Assembly: GCA_963812245.1 (NCBI GenBank)
Contig: CAWEUK010000002.1
Location: forward strand, 620,001-684,000
From: Salsipaludibacter sp963812245
GTDB taxonomy: Bacteria; Actinomycetota; Nitriliruptoria; Nitriliruptorales; Nitriliruptoraceae
Direction: 5' to 3'
DNA: 64,000 nucleotides
Made by a program: the position numbers and the translations under genes. Shown here piece by piece: positions 49,489-61,390 of the stretch. Each line of letters begins with the position of its first letter. Positions within the stretch are counted from its first letter, which is position 1. The notes under the pieces are model-generated. The model ran no database searches and was not told the origin of the DNA. It worked only from the letters and a program-made list of their open reading frames with translations.

Positions 49489-50129
49489 CCGGTCTGGACG
49501 TCATCTTCATCCTGCTGGGCCTGCTGACCGCGGGTGCGGCCGTGCTGACGGTCACCTCGCGCAACCTGGTCCACGCCGCCCTGTTCCTGGCCACCACGTT
49601 GGCCGGCATCGGGGCGATCTTCCTGGTCCTGCGGGCCGACTTCGTCGCGTTGGTCCAGATCGTGGTCTACGTCGGCGCCATCACCGTGCTGTTCCTGTTC
49701 GGGCTGATGCTGACCCGTGCCCCGATCGGTCGTGAGGCGCTGGACTCGCGCAGCCAGCCCATGGCGCTGGCGGTGTCGGCCACGCTGTTCGTCGTCCTGA
49801 CGACGCTGATCGTGCTGGCATTCGGCGACGTGCCCAGCGCCAGGAGGTGACCGGCGTCCCGATCACCGAACTCGGGCACCGCGATCTTCTCGGAGTGGGT
49901 GTTCCCCTTCGAGGTGGTGTCGATGCTGTTGCTGGCCGCCCTGGTGGGTGCCGTCCTGCTGGCACGACGTGACACCGGGGAGTCCGGCGAGGAGGCCGAC
50001 GTGGAGATCATCCTCGACGCCCTGCCCACGCCCGGTGACGTCGAGGCCGACCGCCGCGACGCCGCGGCCGATCTCGAACACCGAGACCAGGTGACGGCCA
50101 GCCCCCAGGCGCCGGGAGGTGGCCAATGA
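49485..50129 (+). CDS. nuoJ: NuoJ-like subunit (second complex I; frameshifted)
   Basis: The protein is about 214 residues. The first 115 residues give spans 1-4, including VQIVVYVGAITVLFLFGLMLT. Two opposite indels near 49843 (missing C) and 49872 (extra G) hide the stretch EVTGVPITELGTAIFSEW, after which WVFPFEVVSMLLLAALVGAVLLARR restores the last span. The tail is acidic. The total length of 645 bases is divisible by three, as expected for balanced indels. Start and stop overlap nuoI and nuoK as ATGA. Confidence 0.88.
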
Positions 50130-50437
50130 CCCTGCTCGGCCCCCTGGTCCTGGCGGCCTTCCTGTTCTGCATCGGCCTGTACGGCGTGATCGCGCGTCGC
50201 AACTCGGTGCTCGTGCTGATGAGCGTCGAGTTGATGCTCAACGCCGTCAACATCAACCTGGTCGCATTCCAGAGCCTGCTGCATGGCGATGATGCGGCCG
50301 TCACCGGCCAGATCTTTGCCCTCTTCGTGATCGTCGTGGCCGCCGCCGAAGTCGGCATCGGCCTGGCGATCGTGTTCAACATGTTCCGCAATCGCGCATC
50401 GATCGACATCGATGATGCCGACCTGATGCGCTGGTAG
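50126..50437 (+). CDS. nuoK: NuoK-like subunit (second complex I)
   Basis: The protein has 103 residues and three spans. The channel Glu residues lie in MSVELMLNAVNINL and VVAAAEVGIGLAI. It overlaps nuoJ as ATGA. It is well conserved with the first NuoK, including the GLxxVLxRRN-type start of the second span. Confidence 0.95.
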   Translation: MTLLGPLVLAAFLFCIGLYGVIARRNSVLVLMSVELMLNAVNINLVAFQSLLHGDDAAVTGQIFALFVIVVAAAEVGIGLAIVFNMFRNRASIDIDDADLMRW

Positions 50438-50457
50438 CGGGACAAGGGAGCAACGAC

Positions 50458-52774
<2,317 letters not shown>

Positions 52775-52801
<27 letters not shown>

Positions 52802-52889
52802 GCACGACTTGGCCACCACAGACCCTCCGGACGCCCACCCGCGTCGGGGTGGCACGTCATTGCGTTCGCGGTCGCACGATGAGCACGAC
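52775..52889. repeat. Direct repeat of the nuoL 3' end
   Basis: A 34-base stretch covering the last eight codons and stop of nuoL (52775-52808, starting GTCATTGCGTTCGCGG) is repeated exactly at 52856-52889 in the gap before nuoM. The offset is 81 bases. It looks like a partial tandem duplication with a diverged middle. Confidence 0.85.
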
Positions 52890-52976
52890 GTCCACCCTTT
52901 CGACCCCACCAGTCCGTGACACCGATGCGTGTCACGACCCTGCGCGACATGGCGCAGACCATGTGAGGAGCAACCG

Positions 52977-54524
52977 ATGCTGAACGACCAGGGCTGGCTC
53001 CTGAGCCTCGCACTGTTCATGCCCCTGATCGGGGCGGCGGCAGTGACCGTCCTGCCTGCGGATCGAGAGGGGCTCGCCAAGCAAGCAGGCGTGTTCTTCA
53101 CCGGCGTGACCTTCGTCCTCGCCGTCGTCGTCGCCTTCGGCTTCGACTATTCGCGCAGTGGCGAGTTGCAGTACCAGACGACGGTGAACTGGATCGATGC
53201 GATCGGTGCCCGGTACCACCTCGGCATCGACGGCATCTCGCTGCCGTTGTTCGTCCTGACCGGGCTGCTCACCTTCCTGTGTGCCATCTACACGACCAAG
53301 ATCATTCCGTCCCCCGGCAAGCCACGCGCGTTCCTGGCATTGATGATGCTGTTGCAGACCGGGATGGCCGGCACCTTCGTGTCCTTCGACCTGGTGCTGT
53401 TCTTCGTGTTCTGGGAGCTCGTGCTGGTCCCGATGTACTTCATGATCGGGATGTGGGGTGGTCCGCGACGCGAGTATGCCAGCATCAAGTTCTTCCTCTA
53501 CACCCTGTTCGGGTCCGTGTTCATGCTGGTGGCGTTCCTGTCGATCTACTTCGCCGCGGGTGACGCCGGCATCGCCAACCCCTGGGACATCATCGAACTG
53601 TCCGAGGCCGCGGGGCTGGGCACCGCCACCTTCCAGACCTTCGCCTTCCTGGGCATCTTCCTGGGTTTCGCGATCAAGGTGCCGATGTGGCCCTTCCACA
53701 CGTGGCTGCCCGACGCCCACACCGAGGCGCCGACCATCGGCTCCGTCCTGTTGGCCGGGGTCCTGCTGAAGATGGGCACCTACGGCTTCATCCGCATCGC
53801 CCTGCCGATCCTGCCCGACGGCGCCATGCGCTTCGCGCCACTCATCGGCGTGCTGGGCGTGATCGGGATCGTCTACGGCTCCCTGGCCTGCCTGGCCCAG
53901 ACCGACGTGAAACGCCTGATCGCGTTCTCCTCGGTCGGCCACATGGGTTTCGTCATGTTGGGCATCTCGGCCATGAACGAGGTCGGCATCCAGGCCGCGC
54001 TGTACGGCAACATCGCCCACGGCGTGGTCACCGGCGCCCTGTTCTTCCTCGCCGGCTCGCTGCACGAGCGCTACCACACCCGCGAGATCGCCGAGATCGG
54101 CGGCGGCATGCTCACCAAGATGCCGCGCTACGGCGCGCTGCTGGTGTACGTCTCGATGGCGTCGCTCGGCCTGCCCGGGCTGGCCGGCTTCTGGGGTGAG
54201 TTCACCGCGCTGTGGGCTGCTCGCTCGCCGGCCGACGCCCTGGTGGCCAACGGCTACTCGGGCCTGTACCTCGGACTGGTGATCTTCGGCGCCATCGGCA
54301 CGGTGCTCACCGCCGGCTACTTCCTGTGGCTCATCCAGCGGGTCGGACTGGGCACGCCGTCGGCTCGTTGGGCCGACGAACCGCTCGCCGACGTGATGCC
54401 GGTCGAGTGGGTCGCGTGGTCGCCGCTGATGGTCATCATCCTCATCATGGGGGTCTTCCCCGCCGTCATCTTCGGTGTCCAGCAGCAGGCCGTCACCAGG
54501 CTGCTGTCGTTCATCACTGGCTGA
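52977..54524 (+). CDS. nuoM: NuoM-like subunit (second complex I)
   Basis: The antiporter-like subunit has 515 residues and an intact frame. It contains FWELVLVPMYFMIGMWGG, AIKVPMWPFHTWLPDAHTEAPT and LAQTDVKRLIAFSSVGHMGF. The ATG at 52977 has GAGGAG at 52965-52970. Unlike the other genes of this operon it is separated from its upstream neighbour by a 175-base gap that contains the nuoL-end duplication. Confidence 0.95.
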   Translation: MLNDQGWLLSLALFMPLIGAAAVTVLPADREGLAKQAGVFFTGVTFVLAVVVAFGFDYSRSGELQYQTTVNWIDAIGARYHLGIDGISLPLFVLTGLLTFLCAIYTTKIIPSPGKPRAFLALMMLLQTGMAGTFVSFDLVLFFVFWELVLVPMYFMIGMWGGPRREYASIKFFLYTLFGSVFMLVAFLSIYFAAGDAGIANPWDIIELSEAAGLGTATFQTFAFLGIFLGFAIKVPMWPFHTWLPDAHTEAPTIGSVLLAGVLLKMGTYGFIRIALPILPDGAMRFAPLIGVLGVIGIVYGSLACLAQTDVKRLIAFSSVGHMGFVMLGISAMNEVGIQAALYGNIAHGVVTGALFFLAGSLHERYHTREIAEIGGGMLTKMPRYGALLVYVSMASLGLPGLAGFWGEFTALWAARSPADALVANGYSGLYLGLVIFGAIGTVLTAGYFLWLIQRVGLGTPSARWADEPLADVMPVEWVAWSPLMVIILIMGVFPAVIFGVQQQAVTRLLSFITG

Positions 54525-54557
54525 CGTCAGCCCCGACCCCTCCAAGGACCAAACGCC

Positions 54558-56027
54558 ATGGCCATCGACTTCGGCGCGATCGCACCGGAACTGGTGCTGA
54601 CAGCCACCGCCATCGTGGTGCTGCTCGTCGACCTCGTCCTGAAGGGCGACGCGAAGCAGTTGGTGAACCCGATCGCGGCCATCGGGGCCGTCGTGGCGCT
54701 GGGCTTCACGATTTCGCTGTGGGGACAGGAGCGCACCACGTTCGGCGACACGTTCGTGGTGAGCCAGTACACCACCGTGTTCAAGATCATCTTCCTGGTG
54801 TCGTTGCTGGCCATCCTGGGCGTGTCGTGGCGCTACTTCGCCGAGGGTCGCTACTTCCAGGGGGAGTACTACTTCCTGTTGCTGACGGCGTTCCTCGGGA
54901 TGCTGATCATGCCGTCGGCGCGCGACCTGCTGCTGCTGTTCGTGGCGCTCGAGACCGTGTCGCTGCCCGGGTTCGCCATGGCCGGGTTGCGCAAGCGATC
55001 GCTGTACTCGTCCGAGGCCGCCATCAAGTTCTTCCTGATCGGCGTGATCTCGGTCGCGTTGATGCTGTTCGGCATCTCGATGATGTACGGGTTCACCGGC
55101 ACGACCTCGTTGTCGGGCATCGCCCAGTCGCTGGGCCAGTGGGGTGACTCGCCCCCGGCCCTGCTGCTGGCCAGCCTGCTGCTGGTGATCGTGGGCTTCG
55201 GGTTCAAGATCTCGGCCGTGCCGTTCCACTTCTGGGCCCCGGACACCTATGCCGGGTCCCCGATGCCGGTGGCCGCGATGCTCGCGGTCGCGTCCAAGGC
55301 TGCCGGGTTCGCGGGACTGGTGTCGGTGACCTTCATCGCCTTCGAGCCCTACGCCTCGGTGTGGGCGCCCGCGCTGGGCGTGCTGGCCATCCTGACCATG
55401 ACGCTGGGCAACCTGGTCGCCCTGCAGCAACGCGACATGATTCGCCTGCTGGCATGGTCGTCGGTGGCTCAGGCGGGGTACATGCTGATCCCGTTCGGTC
55501 TGGCCGTCAGTGGTGACGCGGCGGTCAACATGGCGGCCGTGCAGGCAATGCTCTTCTACATCGCTGCCTACGCCATCCCCAACATCGGCGCCTTCGGGGT
55601 CGTGATCGCGGTGAACCGCAAGACCGGCTACCGCTCGATCGAGGACTTCGCCGGGCTCGGCGTTCGCCACCCGTTCATGGCCGTCGCCATGAGCATCTTC
55701 CTGCTGTCGCTCGGTGGGGCACCGCCGACCGTCGGGTTGTGGGCCAAGTTCGCGATCATCCAGGCCGGTGCCCAGTCCGGCACCACCATCGCGTGGGTGC
55801 TGTTGGGCTTCCTGATCGTCAACTCCGTCATCGCCTTCTTCTACTACCTGCGCGTCGTGTGGGTCATGTGGATGCGCGAGCCGCGTGACAGCATCGCACC
55901 GGTGAGACCGGGCCTGAACCTGTCCGTCGTGACGGCCGCGCTGGTGCTGGGCACCGTGCTGCTGTTCGTGCTGCCGGGCCTGATCTCGGATGCCACGTCG
56001 ATCACGGACCTGCTCGCCGGAGGCTGA
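54558..56027 (+). CDS. nuoN: NuoN-like subunit (second complex I)
   Basis: The antiporter-like subunit has 489 residues and an intact frame. Conserved parts are FVALETVSLPGFAMAGLRK, PFHFWAPDTYAGSPMPVAAM and ALQQRDMIRLLAWSSVAQAGYML. It is the last gene of the second nuo cluster. No polyprenyl synthase follows here, unlike in the first operon. Confidence 0.94.
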   Translation: MAIDFGAIAPELVLTATAIVVLLVDLVLKGDAKQLVNPIAAIGAVVALGFTISLWGQERTTFGDTFVVSQYTTVFKIIFLVSLLAILGVSWRYFAEGRYFQGEYYFLLLTAFLGMLIMPSARDLLLLFVALETVSLPGFAMAGLRKRSLYSSEAAIKFFLIGVISVALMLFGISMMYGFTGTTSLSGIAQSLGQWGDSPPALLLASLLLVIVGFGFKISAVPFHFWAPDTYAGSPMPVAAMLAVASKAAGFAGLVSVTFIAFEPYASVWAPALGVLAILTMTLGNLVALQQRDMIRLLAWSSVAQAGYMLIPFGLAVSGDAAVNMAAVQAMLFYIAAYAIPNIGAFGVVIAVNRKTGYRSIEDFAGLGVRHPFMAVAMSIFLLSLGGAPPTVGLWAKFAIIQAGAQSGTTIAWVLLGFLIVNSVIAFFYYLRVVWVMWMREPRDSIAPVRPGLNLSVVTAALVLGTVLLFVLPGLISDATSITDLLAGG

Positions 56028-56055
56028 CTCCGGCGGGGACACCGCAACAAAGTTG

Positions 56056-56085
56056 TTGACGAAACAGATCCCGTCCATCTAGGGT
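56056..56085 (+). promoter_or_regulatory. Promoter of the LVIVD-repeat gene
   Basis: TTGACG at 56056-56061, an 18-base spacer and TAGGGT at 56080-56085 fit a housekeeping actinobacterial promoter. It lies in the short gap after nuoN, so the next gene has its own transcript. Confidence 0.55.
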
Positions 56086-56127
56086 CGTCGGTCCGATGTC
56101 CCCCCCCGATGATGGAAGGTCTCCTTC

Positions 56128-57575
56128 ATGGACAGCGCAATCCACCGACGAATGTCGTCCCGAACAGTTCGCCTGGCCGCCGCACTGATCGGCGTCATGG
56201 CCCTCATGCTCACCAGCCTGGCCGGTCCATCCGCCGCACAGAGCAACGAGCCCCTGGCCCCCGGAGAGGTTGCCAGTTCCAGCAACTTCGAACTCGTGGC
56301 CAACATCCCCAGGCAGGGTGTCAACGACGGCACATTCCACAGCGACATCGCCTTCTGGGGCGACATCGCCATCCAGGGCACCTACGGCGGCCTGAACTTC
56401 TACGACATCAAGCAGCCGCAGAAGCCCAGCCTGATCAGCCAGTTCGCCTGCCCCGGTGGCCAGGGCGACCCGACGGTCAGCCCGGACGGTTCGCTGGCGT
56501 TCATGTCGGTCGACTCTGCTCGCACAGACCCGAGCTGCGAGAGCTCGGGCACATCGACGGCCAACCCCGACGGTTGGGAGGGCATCCGGATCGTCGACAT
56601 CAGCGACATCAACAACCCCGAGCAGGTCGCGACGGTGCGCACCGACTGCGGCTCCCACACCCACACCCTGCTGCCCGACGACGCGGGTGAGGTGGTCTAC
56701 CTGTACATCTCGTCGTACGGCCCCAGGTCGACCTTCCCGAACTGCCAGCCGCCGCACGACTCGATCTCGATCGTCGAGGTCCCCCTGGCCGATCCGACGT
56801 CTGCGTCCGTCGTCGACAAGGTGAACCTGTTCCCCGACGGTGGCGCGGCCCGCACTGCTGGGTGCCACGACATCACCGTCTATCCGGAGCTGGACCTGGC
56901 CGCTGGCGCGTGCATGGGTCAGGGTGTCCTGATGGACATCTCGGACCCGGTCAACCCGTACGTGATCGAGAGCGTCGACGGACGCCAACTTCGCCTTCTG
57001 GCACTCCGCGACCTTCAACAACGACGCCAGCCGCGTGATCTTCACCGATGAACTCGGTGGTGGTGGCGGCGCGACCTGCAACGAGGCTGTCGGGCCGGAG
57101 CGTGGCGCCAACGCCATCTTCGACATCGTCGGCGAAGGTGACGACCGCGAACTCGTGTTCCGCAGCTACTACAAGATCCCGCGCCACCAGACCGACGCCG
57201 AGAACTGCGTGGCACACAACGGCTCGATCATCCCGGCCAAGGGTCGTGACCTGTTCGTGCAGTCCTGGTACCAGGGTGGCGTGTCGGTGTCGGACTTCAC
57301 CGATCCTGACAACCCGGTCGAGATCGCCTACTTCGACCGCGGACCTCTCGACCCGCCCGGGCCTGGGTGGCTCGTGGTCGGCGTACTGGTACAACGGGTA
57401 CGTGTTCTCCAGCGACATCACGATGGGGCTGGACGTGCTCAAGCTCACCGGTACGAATGGCATTCCCAGCGCGAATGCCGTCAAGCAGGACTACTTCAAC
57501 GCCCAGACCCAGTACCGGCTGGACGTGGTGCATGTCGACAGCGGGCTCCGGCGACGTCGGTCTGCCGAGCCCTGA
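56128..57575 (+). CDS. Secreted LVIVD-repeat protein (frameshifted)
   Basis: A signal peptide is clear: basic MSSRTVR, a hydrophobic core, and cleavage near GPSAAQS (about residue 37). The mature part has LVIVD-type beta-propeller repeats: LNFYDIKQPQKPSLISQF, IRIVDISDINNPEQVATV, VLMDISDPVNPYVIE and VSVSDFTDPDNPVEIAYF. Conserved His and Cys residues (HTHTLLPDD, GCHDITVYPE) may bind metal or form disulfides. An extra G near 56981, a shift near 57360 (before GGSWSAYWYNGYVF) and one near 57550 break the frame, so the length of about 480 residues is approximate. The function is unknown; an extracellular binding or scaffold role is usual for such propellers. Confidence 0.8.
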
Positions 57576-57583
57576 TCGACCCG

Positions 57584-57615
57584 GGATCCACACCCCCACA
57601 ACGGGGTGTGGATCC
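57584..57615 (+). terminator. Strong hairpin terminator after the LVIVD gene
   Basis: A 13-bp perfect stem, GGATCCACACCCC with GGGGTGTGGATCC, closes a six-base loop; further near-complementary G/C bases extend it. It begins nine bases after the stop codon. Confidence 0.85.
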
Positions 57616-57654
57616 GGGCCGTCACCACCCGAGTACCGACGAAGGGACGACATC

Positions 57655-58350
57655 GTGAATTCCAGAAAGATCACCAGGAACGCCGTCGCGCTCGGCCATC
57701 GCCGCAGTCGTGACCGTGGCGGCCGTTGCCGTGGCCGGTCCGCCACCCGGCAAGGGCAAGAAGCCGAAGCCACCCCCACCGCCACCCCCCACCGAGGAGC
57801 CGGAGCCGACCGGACTCGGAAGCCAACCGGCGGACATCGAGTTCGTCAGCATGATGATCCCGCACCACTTCCAGGCAACGGTCATGGGGCAACTGGCTCC
57901 CAGCCGTGCCGGTACGAGGACGTCCGTGGCGCTCGCCGAGCGGATCGACGATCGAGCAGACGGTCGAGATCGGCATGATGCAGAACTGGCAGACCTGGAA
58001 CGGCGTCGCCGTGACGGATGCCCGAGGCCGCCTACGAGATGATGCTCGGCATGCCGATGATGGTCGAGCAGATGGGCATGGCGCACCCCGGCGGAGCTGG
58101 ACGCGCTGGAGGCAGCCTCGGGTGCGGCGTTCGACCGCTGTACCTCGAATTGATGATCGACACACCACGAGGGTGCGCTCCGCATGCTCGACAACGTCCT
58201 CGACCAACGGCACCGACACGACGCTGGAGTTCTGGGCAACCGACATGTTGACGGCCCAGACCGCGCAGGTCGAGCTGATGCAGGCAATGCTGGCGGACTC
58301 GGCCGTCGTAGTCACTCGCACCAGCGCGCGCCTTCGGGGCGCCGGCTACA
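57655..58350 (+). CDS. Exported DUF305-family protein (several frameshifts)
   Basis: A GTG at 57655 with AAGGGA upstream starts a signal-peptide-like N-terminus that continues after a shift near 57694 (AIAAVVTVAAVAVAGPPPGKGKK). A Pro-rich linker follows, then the duplicated DUF305 core: IEFVSMMIPHHFQATVMGQLA and LMIDHHEGALRMLDNVL, the two His-His pairs expected to bind metal. Intervening helices (IEQTVEIGMMQNWQTWNG; AAYEMMLGMPMMVEQMGMA) lie in other frames, so at least five indels occur between 57690 and 58200. The exact end is uncertain. DUF305 proteins are ferritin-like in helix pattern and are often linked to copper handling. Confidence 0.7.
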
Positions 58351-58357
58351 TCCCTGA

Positions 58358-58385
58358 CAGGGCCGCCCGATTCGGGGCGGCCCTG
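58358..58385 (+). terminator. Hairpin terminator after the DUF305 gene
   Basis: An 11-bp perfect stem, CAGGGCCGCCC with GGGCGGCCCTG, closes the loop GATTCG. It lies at the end of the DUF305 coding region and separates it from htpX. Confidence 0.8.
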
Positions 58386-58527
58386 CAGCCTTGCGTGGGT
58401 GACGGACGGGGCTCCGACTGGTCGGTCGGTGGTCGATCGTTCATGCTGAGGCGCCGTGTGGGGACCGGGCTGGTGCCCCCGCGTGACTGTGATGGTGCGC
58501 ATTGCGACGACCGTCCTGCCGGCGGGT

Positions 58528-58610
58528 GGCGACCGTGCTGGTGCGCATGGCGGTGACCGCGCTGGTGCGCATGGCCGTGACCGTGTTGGTGCGGCATCGC
58601 GGCGACCGTC
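58528..58610. repeat. Intergenic tandem repeat, about 3.5 x 24 bp
   Basis: Adjacent units of the form GGCGACCGTGCTGGTGCGCA plus four bases start at 58528, 58552, 58576 and (partial) 58601, upstream of htpX. The 270-base gap holds nothing else recognised except the presumed htpX promoter. Confidence 0.75.
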
Positions 58611-58655
58611 CGGTGACGACATAGAATTGAGGTTCGCCCGGACCGAGGTCGACGC

Positions 58656-59555
58656 ATGTGGAAGTCACTCAAGACGGTGGGGCTGCTGGCCGCGATGTCG
58701 GCGTTGCTCCTCCTGATCGGGCAGCAACTGGGTGGCACGACCGGCATGATCATCATGCTCGGCATCGCCGCAGTCATGAACTTCGCGTCCTGGTTCTACT
58801 CGGACAAGATGGCCGTCAAGATGGCGCGCGCCCAGCAGGTGGACCAGGCCAGCGCCCCGGCCCTGCATGCCACGGTCGCCTCGCTGGCCGATCGTGCCGG
58901 TCAGCCCATGCCGCGGTTGTACGTGTCACCGTCGCCACAGCTCAACGCCTTCGCGTCCGGTCGCAACCCCAACCACGCCGTCGTCTGCGTCAACCAGGGA
59001 CTCCTGCAGGCGCTGTCGCCCGAGGAGCTCGAGGGCGTGCTGGGCCACGAACTGCAGCACGTGTACAACCGTGACATCCTCATCGGATCGGTTGCGGCGA
59101 TGATTGCGACTGCGATCACCTTCATCTCCCGCATGGGATTCTGGTTCGGTGGCGGCGACCGCCAGAACTCCAACCCCATCGGTGCGCTCGCCACGTTGAT
59201 CCTGGCGCCCCTGGCCGCGATGCTGATCCAGGCCGCCGTGACCCGGTCACGCGAGGAGTTGGCCGACCACACCGGCGCCGAGTTGACCGGCAACCCGCTG
59301 GGCCTTGCCAGGGCGCTGGCGAAACTGGAGCGCGGCAACAACGACCCCAACCGGTTGCGAGCCGGTGGGACGCCGATGGAGACCAACCCGAGCATGGGGC
59401 ACCTGTTCATCGCGGCGCCCTTCGGCGGTCGCCTCAATCCCACCAAGCTGTTCTCGACCCACCCGCCCATCCCGGACCGCATCCGTGCGCTCGAGGCGCA
59501 GGCGCGGCAGATGGGCCAACTCGGACCCAACGAGTCGATCTTCGACCACCTGTAG
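58656..59555 (+). CDS. htpX: HtpX-like membrane zinc metalloprotease (M48)
   Basis: The protein has 299 residues. Two N-terminal spans (about 8-50) precede the catalytic domain; the zinc site is GHELQHVYNRD (HExxH) near residue 130, with the third ligand Glu in RSREELADHTGAE near 195. Two more hydrophobic stretches lie between them. It degrades damaged membrane proteins at the cytoplasmic membrane. The family's C-terminal FSTHPPIPDRIRAL is complete. The start follows GAGG seven bases upstream. Confidence 0.93.
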   Translation: MWKSLKTVGLLAAMSALLLLIGQQLGGTTGMIIMLGIAAVMNFASWFYSDKMAVKMARAQQVDQASAPALHATVASLADRAGQPMPRLYVSPSPQLNAFASGRNPNHAVVCVNQGLLQALSPEELEGVLGHELQHVYNRDILIGSVAAMIATAITFISRMGFWFGGGDRQNSNPIGALATLILAPLAAMLIQAAVTRSREELADHTGAELTGNPLGLARALAKLERGNNDPNRLRAGGTPMETNPSMGHLFIAAPFGGRLNPTKLFSTHPPIPDRIRALEAQARQMGQLGPNESIFDHL

Positions 59556-59646
59556 GCGTGGCGGCTGGTGCCGGTTGCGCCCGCGAGCACCACCCCTGCG
59601 GCGCCGCGCCCCGGCGATCGTCGCCCGGCAGACTGGAGGCAGTGCC

Positions 59647-60183
59647 ATGGCAGTGACGATCGAGATCCGTCGGCACACGGACAATGACGGTGACGCGCTC
59701 ACCAGCGGCGGCCTTGCGGCTGCGGTGGCCCTGGGGCGGCAGGCGTCCGGCACGGCGTTCGCAGTGGTGGTCTCGACCGGTGCGCAACGGGCGACCCAGA
59801 CCGCGGCGAACATCCTGGCGGGTGGTGGCCTGGAGGTGCCGGGCGGCGTCGTGGTCGAGCCCGGTCTGCGGTCCGATGACGAGGACCGGTGGCGCGCGGC
59901 CTACCGATCCGCAGGTTCGGGGGCACTGGAGGCGCTGCGGGATGCCGATCCAGCGTTCGTGGATGCGCAGGTCCGTGTGCTCGGGGCGGCACTTGGCAGG
60001 GTCGCGGCCATGCTCGAGGAGGGGCAGCGGGCGCTGGTGATCGGTCACAGCCCGACCAACGAGGCTGCCGTCCTGGGCCTGACCGGTGCGACGATCGCCC
60101 CGCTCGGGAAGGGGTGTGGCGCCGTCCTGGTGGGTGGCGAGGGGTCGTGGGACGTCTCGACGGTCGCGGCCGCAGCCAGCTAA
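59647..60183 (+). CDS. Histidine phosphatase family protein
   Basis: The protein has 178 residues. The catalytic motif at the start reads IEIRRHTDND with the His near residue 8; the second His is in ALVIGHSPTNEAAV near residue 134; STGAQRATQTAANIL is the usual RxxQT element. It is a small SixA/phosphohistidine phosphatase-like or broad-range phosphatase. GGAGG lies eight bases before the ATG. It is distinct from the phosphatase at 27400-28089. Confidence 0.85.
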   Translation: MAVTIEIRRHTDNDGDALTSGGLAAAVALGRQASGTAFAVVVSTGAQRATQTAANILAGGGLEVPGGVVVEPGLRSDDEDRWRAAYRSAGSGALEALRDADPAFVDAQVRVLGAALGRVAAMLEEGQRALVIGHSPTNEAAVLGLTGATIAPLGKGCGAVLVGGEGSWDVSTVAAAAS

Positions 60184-60237
60184 CGCCGACCTCGTCAGAT
60201 CCGGTTGTCCGTGGGGGTGCCGGGAGTTGCGGTGGCC

Positions 60238-61252
60238 TCAGTTCCGCGGTGGCTTCCGCGCCGACGTCCGCGGCAGCGGTCGTCCGTGTGCCGTGCCGGT
60301 GTCCGTGGCTGCGGTGTCCGTGGCTGCGGCGTCCGTCGGCCCTGCGGCTTCCGCGGCAGCGGCGGCGCCTTCGGCCTCGGTCTCGCGGCGCAACCATGCA
60401 CTGATCCAGGCGATCACGATCATGAACAGCACCAGACCGATCAGTGTCAGCCACCAGCCACCACGTTCGTACGCCGTGCCCAGGGCGTAGCCGACCCCGA
60501 CGGTCATCGCGTAGCCGACGACGGCCCCGGCGAAGTCCGCCGCCAGGTAGCGGCGGGCGTCCACCTCGGAGGTGCCAGCCGCTGCCGCCATGATCGTGGG
60601 GGGCAACGCGCCGACGCGACCCAGGAATGCCAACATCGGGCCGCGACGAGCCAACAGCCGCCGGAACTGCGCGAACACCTCCGGTGGCACGATCCGGTTG
60701 AGCCAGGCGGCACCCTTGCCCTCGGTGAGTTCCTCCTTGTAGGCGCGACCCAGGAAGAAGAACACCCACACGCCGCCCACCATCAGGGGCAGGAAGGCCA
60801 GGAACGTCAGCCAGAGGTTGGGCTCCCCCTGCGTGCGGGCCAGCCCACCTGCGGCCAACTGGATCTCCCTGCCGGGTCGCAACAGCATCAACAGTGGCAC
60901 GTTGTCGGGAAGCAGCACGGCGATCAGCGGCAGCGCGGCGATCGGGATGACGTAGCGGGCGATGGCCAGCCCCAGCAGGACCTGGCGCCACCGGTGCAGG
61001 AGGTCGGGCGATCGGCGTCCGTGTCGCCCTCGGGGCCGGTCACGGCGACGCCGTCGACGCCGACTTCCGGGGCGGAGGGGGTCGCAGTCTCAGCCTCAAC
61101 CTGAACCTCAGACCTAGCCCCGGCATCGCCGTCGGGTGGCGCGGCTGGCGCGGCTGGCCGGCGTCGGCCTCTGGCCAGTCGATGGAGCCGGGCTCGCTGC
61201 CGATCTCGGGCACGTCGCCGGACTGCGGTGGAAGGTCGTTGCGGGTGGGCAT
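60238..61252 (-). CDS. DedA/VTT-domain membrane protein (frameshifted N-terminus)
   Basis: The C-terminal 220 residues are clear: several spans, with the VTT-like stretch FLGRVGALPPTIMAAAAGTSEVDARRYLAADFAGAVVGYAMTVGVGYALG in part. This resembles DedA family proteins, which move lipid carriers or support membrane homeostasis. Upstream, HRWRQVLLGLAIARYVIPIAALPLIAVLLPDN continues the same frame, and an acidic N-terminus (EVQVEAETATPSAPEVG) lies in a second frame with MPTRNDLPPQSGDVPE in a third; one missing G near 61007 and a shift near 61140 explain this. The ATG at 61252 is the likely start. The C-terminal tail is Ala/Thr-rich with Arg at the end. Confidence 0.72.
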
Positions 61253-61390
61253 GGCCGGGCGGTCCTGTCGCGACGAATGACCTGCCGAGACTGGCGGTCG
61301 GGGCCGCCGATGCGGCAACGGCCGACCCCAACGGTACTTGGTGGCCGTACGAGCGTGAGCGTCGCGTGCCATCGTCCCTATGATCGCGGC

